Source: Muribaculaceae bacterium
GTDB taxonomy: Bacteria > Bacteroidota > Bacteroidia > Bacteroidales > Muribaculaceae
Length of the DNA: 6,630 nt
NCBI GenBank assembly: GCA_017962285.1
Contig: JAGCVR010000074.1
Location: 1-6,630 of the forward strand
Reading direction: 5' to 3'
A program made the position numbers and the translations under genes. How positions within the stretch are numbered: the first letter of the stretch is position 1; the number at the start of each line of letters is the position of its first letter. Of the stretch, positions 1 to 6,480 are shown one piece after another. The notes under the pieces were generated by a model, which saw only the letters and a program-made list of their open reading frames with translations, was not told the origin of the DNA and did not search any database.

Positions 1-320
1 AGCAGTGGCTCTGGAACGCCTCCATTGCTTACCAGTTCCTCCGTGGCAAACAGGCATCAATCGGCATTGCTGTCTATGACATTCTGGGTCAGAAGAAAGC
101 CATCTTCCGAAACGTGAATGCAAACTACATGGAAGATGTTTCCTATAATTCCCTCACCCGCTACGGCATGATTACATTCACCTATCGCTTCACCACATTC
201 AAGAAAGGTGAGGAACCGAAAATGAGGGAAGAGGGGTTCGGACCGGGCGGACCCGGTGGGCCTGGCGGTCGTCGCGGACCGGGTGGCGGTGGCTATGGCG
301 GACCTGGACGCCGCTTCTGA
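1..320 (+). CDS. Outer-membrane beta-barrel protein, C-terminal part (5' end outside window)
   Basis: Only the last 105 residues are visible; the frame enters at base 3 and stops with TGA at 318-320. The visible part alternates short hydrophobic or aromatic strands (WLWNASIAYQF, ASIGIAVYDILG, YGMITFTYRFTTF) with polar turns, as in the last strands of an outer-membrane barrel. The wording 'VYDILGQKK ... NYMEDVSYNSLTRYGMITFTY' resembles the C-terminus of Bacteroidetes TonB-receptor-like 'outer membrane beta-barrel family' proteins that carry an N-terminal carboxypeptidase-regulatory-like domain; that domain is not in the window, so the family call rests on recognition of the end only. After the last strand comes a tail of about 28 residues rich in Gly, Pro and Arg (bases 232-317), ending Arg-Arg-Phe. 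Substrate and role cannot be inferred. An intrinsic terminator follows directly, so this is the last gene of its transcript. Confidence 0.75.
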   Translation, partial: QWLWNASIAYQFLRGKQASIGIAVYDILGQKKAIFRNVNANYMEDVSYNSLTRYGMITFTYRFTTFKKGEEPKMREEGFGPGGPGGPGGRRGPGGGGYGGPGRRF

Positions 321-343
321 ACACACATTCAATAAAGAACTGT

Positions 344-383
344 AGTTGATAGTTATTTGCCGGTAACTATCAACTTCTTTTTT
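344..383 (+). terminator. Intrinsic terminator of the outer-membrane protein gene
   Basis: A perfect 12-bp stem pairs 344-355 (AGTTGATAGTTA) with 364-375 (TAACTATCAACT) around an 8-base loop, followed by TCTTTTTT at 376-383. It lies 23 bases after the stop codon of the upstream gene and separates it from topA. Confidence 0.9.
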
Positions 384-429
384 ACACATTATTATAGGAC
401 TATCCGCTATTTTTTTACACATTATTATA
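378..429. repeat. 19-bp direct repeat, two copies 33 bp apart
   Basis: The sequence TTTTTTACACATTATTATA occurs exactly at 378-396 and again at 411-429, separated by 14 bases. The first copy begins within the T-tract of the terminator; the second ends about 20 bases before the putative topA promoter box. The function is unknown. It may be a local duplication or a pair of protein-binding sites. Confidence 0.85.
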
Positions 430-448
430 TGAAGTTGGGATTTTTTTC

Positions 449-456
449 TAATTTTG
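449..456 (+). promoter_or_regulatory. Putative -7 box of the topA promoter
   Basis: TAATTTTG fits the Bacteroidetes -7 consensus TAnnTTTG. A good -33 TTTG box at the usual 19-21 base distance is not present, so the assignment is tentative. If right, transcription would start near 463 and leave a leader of about 70 bases before the topA start codon. The leader contains a weak 5-bp hairpin, CCTCG (478-482) with CGAGG (491-495), which I would not over-read. The start region has no Shine-Dalgarno sequence and is AT-rich, as is usual in this phylum. Confidence 0.45.
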
Positions 457-531
457 TGGGCGATTTACCGTTCAGAGCCTCGCCAATCATCGAGGGAGAA
501 CACATAAAAAACATTTTAAGCTATTGATTAT

Positions 532-2874
532 ATGCCACAAAACTTAGTAATAGTGGAGTCGCCGGCAAAGGCCAAGACCATTCAGAATTTTTTAGGAAGC
601 GACTACCGTGTAATGTCGAGTAAAGGACACATTCGCGACCTGCACAAGAAGGATTTCAGCATAGATGTGAAAAACGGTTTCAAGCCAATCTATGAAATCC
701 CCGAAGACAAGAAAAAAATAGTGGATGACCTGAAAAAAGCCGCAAAAGACGCCGCTATCGTATGGCTCGCAAGCGATGAAGACCGCGAAGGTGAAGCCAT
801 CGCGTGGCATTTGAAAGAAGCCCTTAAACTGAAAAGCGACAAGACACGGCGCATCGTGTTCCACGAAATCACCAAGCCTGCCATCCTCGCTGCGGTGGAG
901 AACCCGCGCGACATCAACTCAAACCTCGTTGACGCTCAGCAGGCACGACGCGTCTTGGACCGTATCGTGGGGTTTGAACTCTCGCCGGTTCTGTGGAAAA
1001 AAATAAAACCGGCCCTCTCGGCAGGACGTGTGCAGAGCGTGGCGGTGCGGCTCATTGCCGAACGCGAGCGCGAAATAGAAAACTTCGCCAGTGAACCCTA
1101 CTGGAGAATAACGGCAGTCTTCGATTTGGGCGATGGAACCAACTTCCAGGCCGAACTTAACAAACGTCTCGGTTCGCGGCAGGAAGCGGAAGATTTCCTG
1201 GAAATGTGCAAGACAGCCACTTTCACAGTAAAGGATGTGCAGAAGAAAAACGTGAAGAAATCTCCTGCTCCTCCATTCACTACATCCACGCTGCAACAGG
1301 AAGCGTCGCGACGGCTGGGATTCTCTGTGGCACAAACCATGAGGCTGGCTCAAAGTCTCTACGAAGCAGGACACATCACCTACATGCGTACCGACTCACT
1401 GAATCTGTCGCAACTGGCGCTAGGCACCATTGCAGGCGAAATCACCAAGGACCTGGGAAAACAGTACTTGAAAACCCGCAGGTGGCAGACAAAGAGCAAA
1501 GGAGCACAGGAAGCGCACGAAGCCATCCGACCCACTTTCGTAAACCAACATTCGGCCGGTGCCACGGCACAGGAAAAACGCCTCTACGAACTCATCTGGA
1601 AACGCGCCGTAGCATCGCAGATGGCAGACGCCGATGTGGAAAGAACCACCGTCGATATCAAGATTCAGACGCCAAACAAGAACGACATAACAAACGACGC
1701 TCTGTTCTCCGCATCGAGCGAAACGGTTACGTTCGATGGATTCCTCAAGGTTTATGAAGCCATGGCTGAAACTCAGGAAAACCTGGTATCGAACAATTTC
1801 AGCTCCATCAAGAAAGACGACACGCTGCAAATGACCGAAGCCGCTGCAACGGAACGATTCAGTCTGCAGCCGCCACGATACAACGAGGCGATGCTCGTGC
1901 GGAAGCTCGAAGAGCTGGGCATTGGACGCCCGTCAACCTATGCTCCCACCATCAGCACCATTCAGCAGCGCGGTTATGTGGAGCGCAGCGAGAAAAAAGG
2001 CGAGCGCCCGCCCTACGAAATCATAACCCTCAAGAATAACAAGATTACGGCGAAGACAAAAACCGAAACCGTCGGTGCTGAAAAAGGAAAACTGATCCCG
2101 ACAGATATCGGCTTGGTTGTGAACGACTTCCTAATGAAGTACTTCCCGTCGATAATGGACTATAACTTCACCGCGAAAGTGGAAAGCGAGTTCGACCTCA
2201 TCGCCGAAGGAAAGAGCAAATGGAACGATGAAATAGCATCGTTCTACAAGAATTTCCATCCGAGCATCGAGAAAGTCTCATCCCTCAGGCTCGAGCACAA
2301 AGTGGGTGAACGCGTGCTGGGCAAAGATCCAAAGACCGGCAAACCCGTATCGGTGAAGATAGGACGGTTCGGACCGCTAGTGCAACTTGGCACCACCAAC
2401 GAAAAAGAAAAACCACGTTTTGCATCGCTGCAAAAAGGACAAAGTGTGGCAACTCTTACACTCGAAGAAGCACTGAAACTGTTCGAAATGCCACGCACTC
2501 TGGGCGAGAAAGACGGTGAAACCGTCACAGTGGCGATAGGACGGTTCGGACCCTATGTGAAATTCCGCAATCAGTTCTGCTCCATCCCAAGCAACATGTC
2601 GCCCTACTCCATCACCCTCGACGAAGCGTTGACTCTTTTCGATGAAAAGCAGAAAACCGATACTCAGAAAGTGATAAAGACTTGGGACGAAGAACCTGAT
2701 TTGCAAGTGCTTAACGGCAGGTTCGGACCATATATCTCCTACAAAAAGCAGAATTACAAAATCCGCCGGGGCACCGACGCGAAAAAGCTCACCCTTGAGC
2801 AGGCACTCGCCATAGTGAGCGATGAAGCCAACGCCTCGAAGAAAAATTCGCGTCGAACGGCGGCAAAAAAATAA
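532..2874 (+). CDS. topA: DNA topoisomerase I (type IA), complete
   Basis: Type IA topoisomerase that relaxes negatively supercoiled DNA in the cytoplasm by nicking one strand through a tyrosine link. The Toprim domain starts at the N-terminus with VIVESPAKAK (catalytic Glu9) and has the metal-binding acidic triad in SDEDREGE (Asp82, Asp84, Glu86). SAGRVQSVAVRLI (163-175) is a conserved core motif. The active-site motif YMRTDS places the nucleophile at Tyr284 with Arg286 beside it. EAHEAIRPT (327-335) and GRPSTYA (465-471) are further family signatures. The C-terminus has three repeats whose cores GRFGP begin at residues 611, 670 and 729, exactly 59 residues apart, then a Lys/Arg-rich tail. 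There are only two cysteines (226, 683), so the tetracysteine zinc fingers of E. coli TopA are absent and the repeats presumably take over DNA binding. The length of 780 is normal for this form. The ATG at 532 starts directly at the conserved N-terminal strand. It appears to have its own promoter and may be cotranscribed with the next gene 34 bases on. Confidence 0.98.
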   Translation: MPQNLVIVESPAKAKTIQNFLGSDYRVMSSKGHIRDLHKKDFSIDVKNGFKPIYEIPEDKKKIVDDLKKAAKDAAIVWLASDEDREGEAIAWHLKEALKLKSDKTRRIVFHEITKPAILAAVENPRDINSNLVDAQQARRVLDRIVGFELSPVLWKKIKPALSAGRVQSVAVRLIAEREREIENFASEPYWRITAVFDLGDGTNFQAELNKRLGSRQEAEDFLEMCKTATFTVKDVQKKNVKKSPAPPFTTSTLQQEASRRLGFSVAQTMRLAQSLYEAGHITYMRTDSLNLSQLALGTIAGEITKDLGKQYLKTRRWQTKSKGAQEAHEAIRPTFVNQHSAGATAQEKRLYELIWKRAVASQMADADVERTTVDIKIQTPNKNDITNDALFSASSETVTFDGFLKVYEAMAETQENLVSNNFSSIKKDDTLQMTEAAATERFSLQPPRYNEAMLVRKLEELGIGRPSTYAPTISTIQQRGYVERSEKKGERPPYEIITLKNNKITAKTKTETVGAEKGKLIPTDIGLVVNDFLMKYFPSIMDYNFTAKVESEFDLIAEGKSKWNDEIASFYKNFHPSIEKVSSLRLEHKVGERVLGKDPKTGKPVSVKIGRFGPLVQLGTTNEKEKPRFASLQKGQSVATLTLEEALKLFEMPRTLGEKDGETVTVAIGRFGPYVKFRNQFCSIPSNMSPYSITLDEALTLFDEKQKTDTQKVIKTWDEEPDLQVLNGRFGPYISYKKQNYKIRRGTDAKKLTLEQALAIVSDEANASKKNSRRTAAKK

Positions 2875-2908
2875 AAATCAGTCCTTTACAAAATCTTAAC
2901 CGTTCCGT

Positions 2909-3625
2909 ATGAAAACCTTATTGAGATTTCTGGTTGTTTCCGCTATTGCTTTAATCGGCAATACCGGCTTTGCCGAGACTTTCTACCTCTACGAGGACAC
3001 TGTCACCGGCTCCGACATAGTGGCGGAGAAAGCGCAGGTTTACTCCGAAACGCCTGCCATAATCAAGCCGTCGGGTGCAATCTACTTTGCCCAGGCAGCC
3101 TACAGTCCCGAAGAATACATCCAGCTTCGCTCAAACTATAGCAATTCTGGCATCGTCACCACCACGAGTTACGGGACTTTCAAGAAACTCTACGTTGAGT
3201 GGGGCGTGGCTGGAGGAACCGAAACCGCCGACGGACGCACACTGCTCGTCTATGGAAAGAACACGCCTTATTCCTCGTCAGCCGACCTGTACGACTCCGG
3301 CACCGCCGGAACCATGCTTGGCGAAATAGTGAAGGGTACTTCCAGTTCTCTTACTGTTTCCGACAATTACAAATATGTGGGAATACGCTCAAAATCAGGG
3401 GCAATCTATGCCAACTATTACTTCCAGTGGTATTCTCCCGGCGTAACCCTCGGCGATGTGGACAACAGCGGAATAATCGATGTTACCGACGTGGTGCTGC
3501 TCGCAAACTATGTGATGGGCGACACGGTTCAAGGCATCAATTTATCGGTAGCCAACATTGACGGCAACGGAACAATCGATGTCACCGACGTGGTGCTGCT
3601 CGCCGAAATTGTCATGGGCAAATAA
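2909..3625 (+). CDS. Secreted protein with C-terminal dockerin-type repeats
   Basis: A 238-residue exported protein. Residues 1-22 form a typical Sec signal peptide: Lys2 and Arg6, a hydrophobic core (FLVVSAIALI), and a probable cut after GFA, before Glu23. Residues 23 to about 178 are rich in Tyr, Ser, Thr and Gly, look like a beta-sandwich, and match no domain I can name with confidence. The C-terminus (about 181-238) carries two dockerin-type calcium loops 33 residues apart. In the first, ligands are Asp183, Asp185, Ser187, Asp191 and Asp194; in the second, Asn216, Asp218, Asn220, Asp224 and Asp227. Each is followed by the helix-like VVLLAxxVMG. In clostridia a dockerin docks an enzyme onto a cohesin scaffold; in Bacteroidetes such ends are common on secreted proteins and the partner is mostly unknown. 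No catalytic motif is visible, so the middle could be a binding module. No promoter or Shine-Dalgarno site is evident in the 34-base gap after topA, so read-through from topA is likely. Confidence 0.85.
   Translation: MKTLLRFLVVSAIALIGNTGFAETFYLYEDTVTGSDIVAEKAQVYSETPAIIKPSGAIYFAQAAYSPEEYIQLRSNYSNSGIVTTTSYGTFKKLYVEWGVAGGTETADGRTLLVYGKNTPYSSSADLYDSGTAGTMLGEIVKGTSSSLTVSDNYKYVGIRSKSGAIYANYYFQWYSPGVTLGDVDNSGIIDVTDVVLLANYVMGDTVQGINLSVANIDGNGTIDVTDVVLLAEIVMGK
3476..3603 (+). repeat. Duplicated dockerin-loop coding sequence
   Basis: Bases 3476-3504 and 3575-3603 are 29-base copies that differ at one position (GATGTTACCGACG versus GATGTCACCGACG), 99 bases or 33 codons apart. Both encode IDVTDVVLLA. 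Near-identity at the DNA level, including synonymous positions, suggests recent duplication or gene conversion of the calcium-loop unit. Confidence 0.85.
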
Positions 3626-3655
3626 GAGAGCCTTTAGTCTTTAGCGGATGTCATG

Positions 3656-3680
3656 TATTACGAGACGGCGTCTCATAATA
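3656..3680. other. Hairpin in the convergent intergenic gap
   Basis: Bases 3656-3666 (TATTACGAGAC) pair with 3670-3680 (GTCTCATAATA) around a GGC loop, giving 10 pairs and one C/A mismatch. It sits between two converging genes, where a bidirectional terminator would be expected, but neither strand has a U-tract after the stem. It could be a Rho-independent-like structure, a 3'-end stabilising hairpin or a dispersed palindromic repeat. Confidence 0.5.
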
Positions 3681-3706
3681 CCGGCACTCACCCGTGGTGT
3701 AATGTA

Positions 3707-4840
3707 TCAGATTTTCTTTATGTAGGCGCGGCGGCGCTTGTTCTGATTCACAGTGAAATAGCTCCACTGCTGAAGCACTTTATCGTTAGTCTCAAGTTCC
3801 ATGTTGCTCTCCGCCCATTTATACTTTCTCTTGATGTAAACCGGAATAAGGTCGGTGAAGAGAAGCGAATTCACGCCGCGGTTCTGATACTCGGGCTTAA
3901 CGGCAATAAGCAAAAGGTCCACAATGTCGGTGCCGCCGTTCATGGAACGGAGCATGTGATACCACCCAAACGGGAGAAAACGTCCACGGCATTTCTGTAA
4001 TGCCTTGGAAATGGAAGGAATGGTAATGCCCACGGCGATAAGTTCCTCTTTCTCGTCCACCACGAGCGAGATGTGGTCCAGGGGCAGGAATGGCAGATAC
4101 ACCTTTATGTAGTGCCTGATCTGGCGCTCGCTCAAAGGAGAATAGCCGAAAATCTTGTCGTAGGCCTCGTTGATGAGCTTGAAAATGGCGTCGCCATAGC
4201 TGTCAACGAGTTTTTGCCGGCTGGTGAAATGAATGTTCCTCACTTTGAAGCGGTTGCTAACAAGTTTTGCCACACGCGCCATTTTCTCGGGAACTTCGTT
4301 CGGAACAGTGATGCGCAGTCCCAGCCAGTCCACGTCTTTCTCAAATCCCATGCGCTCCATCTGGCGCGGATAGTACTCATAGTTGTAGATTTCGCTTTGG
4401 GTGGGCAGCTGGTCGAAACCCTCCACAAGCATACCCTCCTTGTCCATATCGGTAAATCCGAGAGGTCCGGTGAGATATTCCATACCTTTTTCCTTTGCCC
4501 ACTGTACCACAGCGTTGAAGAGAGCATCCACCACCTCTTCGTCGTCGATGAAATCCACATAGCCGAAACGACATTCGTTGCGGTCCTCTCGCTTGTTTAC
4601 AAGGCTGTTTATTATCGCCGCCACACGCCCCACGGGTTTCCCGTCGCGATAAGCCATGAAATACTTGCTTTCGCAGAAATCGAAAGCCGGATTCTTTTCG
4701 GGCAGAAACAGGTCAACCTCGTCGTTCACTATGGTGGGCACATAGTAAGGACTGTCCTTATACAGCACATCTATTGGGTAATGCACAAACTTGAGCACCT
4801 CGCTCCGTGTGGGTCTTATTTCTCTGATTTCTACTGACAT
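3707..4840 (-). CDS. YghO-like GNAT-superfamily acyltransferase
   Basis: A 377-residue cytoplasmic protein of the long GNAT type annotated as YghO-like or 'N-acetyltransferase' in many Bacteroidetes. The C-terminal half holds the GNAT core: strand IVDLLLIAVKPEYQNRGVNS (306-325), in which Gln319-Asn-Arg-Gly322 corresponds to the pyrophosphate-binding loop for the acyl-CoA (or acyl-ACP) donor. Earlier family-like stretches are TGPLGFTDMDKEGMLVEGFD (124-143) and HISLVVDEKEELIAVGITIP (256-275). The N-terminal part (SKYFMAYRDGKPVGRVAAII, 58-77) looks like a second GNAT-like fold. No membrane segment or signal peptide is seen. The substrate is not readable from the sequence. From memory, a GNAT-type protein serves as bacterial ceramide synthase in Caulobacter, so a lipid N-acyltransferase role is possible, but that is speculation. 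It lies 55 bases downstream of the zinc-ribbon gene in the same direction without an obvious promoter between them, so cotranscription is likely. The ATG at 4838-4840 follows an A-rich leader. Confidence 0.8.
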   Translation of the reverse strand: MSVEIREIRPTRSEVLKFVHYPIDVLYKDSPYYVPTIVNDEVDLFLPEKNPAFDFCESKYFMAYRDGKPVGRVAAIINSLVNKREDRNECRFGYVDFIDDEEVVDALFNAVVQWAKEKGMEYLTGPLGFTDMDKEGMLVEGFDQLPTQSEIYNYEYYPRQMERMGFEKDVDWLGLRITVPNEVPEKMARVAKLVSNRFKVRNIHFTSRQKLVDSYGDAIFKLINEAYDKIFGYSPLSERQIRHYIKVYLPFLPLDHISLVVDEKEELIAVGITIPSISKALQKCRGRFLPFGWYHMLRSMNGGTDIVDLLLIAVKPEYQNRGVNSLLFTDLIPVYIKRKYKWAESNMELETNDKVLQQWSYFTVNQNKRRRAYIKKI

Positions 4841-4895
4841 GTTTGTTCTTTTTTGGGGTTATGTGATTAATGTGGATTGTTTCTGACGGCACGGG

Positions 4896-6260
4896 TCATT
4901 CCCTGCGCAGGCGGTTGGTATTAAGGTTATAGATTATCCTGCCGCTGCCGGTGATGATGTTCAGTGTGGCCTCGGCGGCACCGTCGCTTGCGAAATGGAT
5001 GTCGGTGGCCTTGCCGCTGCCGTCGATCACGTAGTACTGGCGCGTTGTCTTGTTGAAGCCATACACGTTGCCGTTCTTGCCAAGCATCACAGAATACAGT
5101 TCATTGTTGATCTGCCCCTTGATGTCGCCCATTTTCAGAATCGGCGTGTCGTAGGTCTTGGGGTTAACAGCCACTTCGGCACCGGTGGAGAGTTTTTCCT
5201 CTGTCTCCTCGTTGTCGTGCAGCCATTTGTCGTCGGCACGGTCGGGGTCGTTAAGCGCCGCCTCTTCCTGTGCCAGCCGCTCTGCCTCGAGTTCTTCCTG
5301 AGTGGGGACATAGATCAGCTTGATCTTCTCTGCCTGCGCCTGGGCAAAGCGCGATTCGGGCGAAGAGGTTTCACCGTTGAGCCGCCCATAGACCAGTTCC
5401 TTGCCGTCGCGTATCTTCACCGAGCCGCCGAAGGGGAACTGGCGCAGTTCCTGAGTATCGACGTTGTAGAGGGCAAGCACTACGCGCGTATTGTCGTCGT
5501 TGCCGCTCACCGGCATATCCTTGTAGGCGAAGAAGAAATAATTCTTGCCGTTCACCGTGGCGCTTTGCGGCACCACATTCTTTTCAGCCATAAGCGACTG
5601 AGGGTTGAAGTCGAGCACATGGTCGGTTAAATTCACCGTCTTGGGAGTTTCCTCTATCGCCCAGTCGGAGCCGTTGTTGCGCACCACGGTGTAGATCTTG
5701 AACATCGCCACTCCGGTAATGCTGTTGCTCATCGACGTCACGCCCACAATGCGCTCGGCATTGGTTTTCTCGTTGCGTGCCACACGGACGGCATAGGCGG
5801 CGGTGGCTCCGTCGCTCATCATGCCCACGTCCTGAAGCGCCCGGCGGAGAATCACCAGTTCCTCAAGGTTGTTGCTCTCATTGATGGAAATGCTGTCGTT
5901 GGGTTCGTGGCCCACTTTGCCGTGGTCGCCATAGAAGAGGTTACTCACTACAAACAAAATGGCAAAGACCACCAAAAGGATGGCAATAAGTATGTTGCGC
6001 TTGCGGAAACTTTCTTTTGGCATAGTATCTTGTGTTTGAGGTTTTTCTTGAGGTTCGATGGGGAAAGGCGGTTCGGGAACGGAATCGTTCACCTTTGGTT
6101 CGGGCTGATTCACAGGCGACACAACCGGAGCTACAGGCGGCTCTCCGAAAGGCTTGGCAGGGTCATCCATATCGTTACGGGCAAGCGACCCGCAGAACGG
6201 GCAGAACACCGCGTTTTCCGGCAACATCCTGTGACACTTGGGACATTCAAATTCTTGCAT
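4896..6260 (-). CDS. Zinc-ribbon membrane protein with large extracytoplasmic domain
   Basis: A 454-residue protein that I recognise by architecture only. The N-terminus is a short zinc ribbon, CPKC (Cys6, Cys9) and CPFC (Cys20, Cys23), of the kind found at the cytoplasmic end of many bacterial membrane proteins. Residues 33-80 form a proline-rich linker. Residues 88-110 (RNILIAILLVVFAILFVVSN onward) are one membrane span preceded by FRKRN, so the positive-inside rule puts the zinc ribbon in the cytoplasm. The remaining 344 residues should be periplasmic. They include a beta-rich region (150-295), an acidic Glu/Ala-rich probably helical segment (321-360), and a C-terminal region with short repeated beta-hairpin-like phrases (GKNGNVYGFNKTTRQYYVID, then SGRIIYNLNTNR), which could be propeller-like. 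No catalytic motif was found. It is the promoter-proximal gene of a likely two-gene unit with the GNAT gene. The start at 6258-6260 is set by the zinc ribbon beginning at residue 6. Function is unknown. Confidence 0.85.
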   Translation of the reverse strand: MQEFECPKCHRMLPENAVFCPFCGSLARNDMDDPAKPFGEPPVAPVVSPVNQPEPKVNDSVPEPPFPIEPQEKPQTQDTMPKESFRKRNILIAILLVVFAILFVVSNLFYGDHGKVGHEPNDSISINESNNLEELVILRRALQDVGMMSDGATAAYAVRVARNEKTNAERIVGVTSMSNSITGVAMFKIYTVVRNNGSDWAIEETPKTVNLTDHVLDFNPQSLMAEKNVVPQSATVNGKNYFFFAYKDMPVSGNDDNTRVVLALYNVDTQELRQFPFGGSVKIRDGKELVYGRLNGETSSPESRFAQAQAEKIKLIYVPTQEELEAERLAQEEAALNDPDRADDKWLHDNEETEEKLSTGAEVAVNPKTYDTPILKMGDIKGQINNELYSVMLGKNGNVYGFNKTTRQYYVIDGSGKATDIHFASDGAAEATLNIITGSGRIIYNLNTNRLRRE

Positions 6261-6278
6261 ATTGTAATGTTTTTCTTG

Positions 6279-6294
6279 TTATTGTCGGCAATAA
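6279..6294 (-). other. Small hairpin in the leader of the zinc-ribbon gene
   Basis: TTATTG at 6279-6284 and CAATAA at 6289-6294 pair perfectly (6 bp) around a four-base loop. In the minus-strand transcript it would stand 18 bases before the start codon, in a leader of roughly 46 bases. It may affect translation, or be chance in AT-rich sequence. Confidence 0.35.
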
Positions 6295-6313
6295 TGATTC
6301 TTCTGAAAACTTA

Positions 6314-6344
6314 CAAATATACAACTTTTATTCCTAAATACCAA
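6314..6344 (-). promoter_or_regulatory. Bacteroidetes-type promoter of the zinc-ribbon/GNAT unit
   Basis: Read on the minus strand, TATATTTG (6321 to 6314) matches the -7 consensus TAnnTTTG exactly, and TTG (6344 to 6342) stands 20 bases upstream as the -33 box. Spacing and both boxes fit the pattern described for Bacteroides primary promoters. Transcription should begin near 6307, about 46 bases before the ATG. Confidence 0.75.
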
Positions 6345-6363
6345 TCCCCTCCCCCTTTTTACG

Positions 6364-6393
6364 TTTAAGAACCACGTTCAGAACGTTCTTAAA
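6364..6393. promoter_or_regulatory. Perfect 9-bp inverted repeat, possible operator
   Basis: TTTAAGAAC (6364-6372) and GTTCTTAAA (6385-6393) are exact inverted copies 12 bases apart. Nested inside is ACGTTC (6374-6379) and GAACGT (6381-6386) around a single A, so the GAAC/GTTC core occurs four times. It lies between two divergent promoters (minus-strand boxes at 6314-6344, plus-strand boxes at 6417-6445), where a dimeric regulator could act on both. There is no T-tract, so a terminator is less likely. Confidence 0.5.
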
Positions 6394-6416
6394 ACAGTGT
6401 TTTACTTGCAATTTTC

Positions 6417-6445
6417 TTTGAATACCAAAAAATCTTGTATCTTTG
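6417..6445 (+). promoter_or_regulatory. Plus-strand promoter ahead of the structured RNA region
   Basis: TATCTTTG at 6438-6445 is an exact match to the Bacteroidetes -7 box TAnnTTTG. TTTG at 6417-6420 is a -33 candidate with a 17-base spacer, slightly shorter than typical. Transcription would start near 6452. Confidence 0.6.
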
Positions 6446-6480
6446 TGAAAACTATAAAAAACGACTATGATAACAGGCGA

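Noticed and set aside
449..531. Riboswitch or attenuator in the topA leader
   Set aside because: Only a weak 5-bp hairpin is present, with no terminator-like stem and U-tract and no known riboswitch core.
1206..1757. Plus-strand open frame of 183 codons inside topA
   Set aside because: Out-of-frame reading of topA, rich in Arg, His and Ser with no recognisable domain.
3653..4000. Plus-strand open frame of 115 codons beginning in the convergent gap
   Set aside because: It lies almost wholly antisense to the well-supported GNAT gene, shows no recognisable domain, and has no promoter or leader of its own.
4073..4837. Long plus-strand open frame (254 codons)
   Set aside because: It is a mirror frame of the GNAT gene; the minus-strand product has clear family motifs while this one has low-complexity His/Val-rich sequence and no motif.
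4995..5630. Plus-strand open frame (211 codons) inside the zinc-ribbon gene
   Set aside because: Antisense to a gene with an intact promoter, zinc ribbon and membrane span; composition is typical of a complement-frame artefact.
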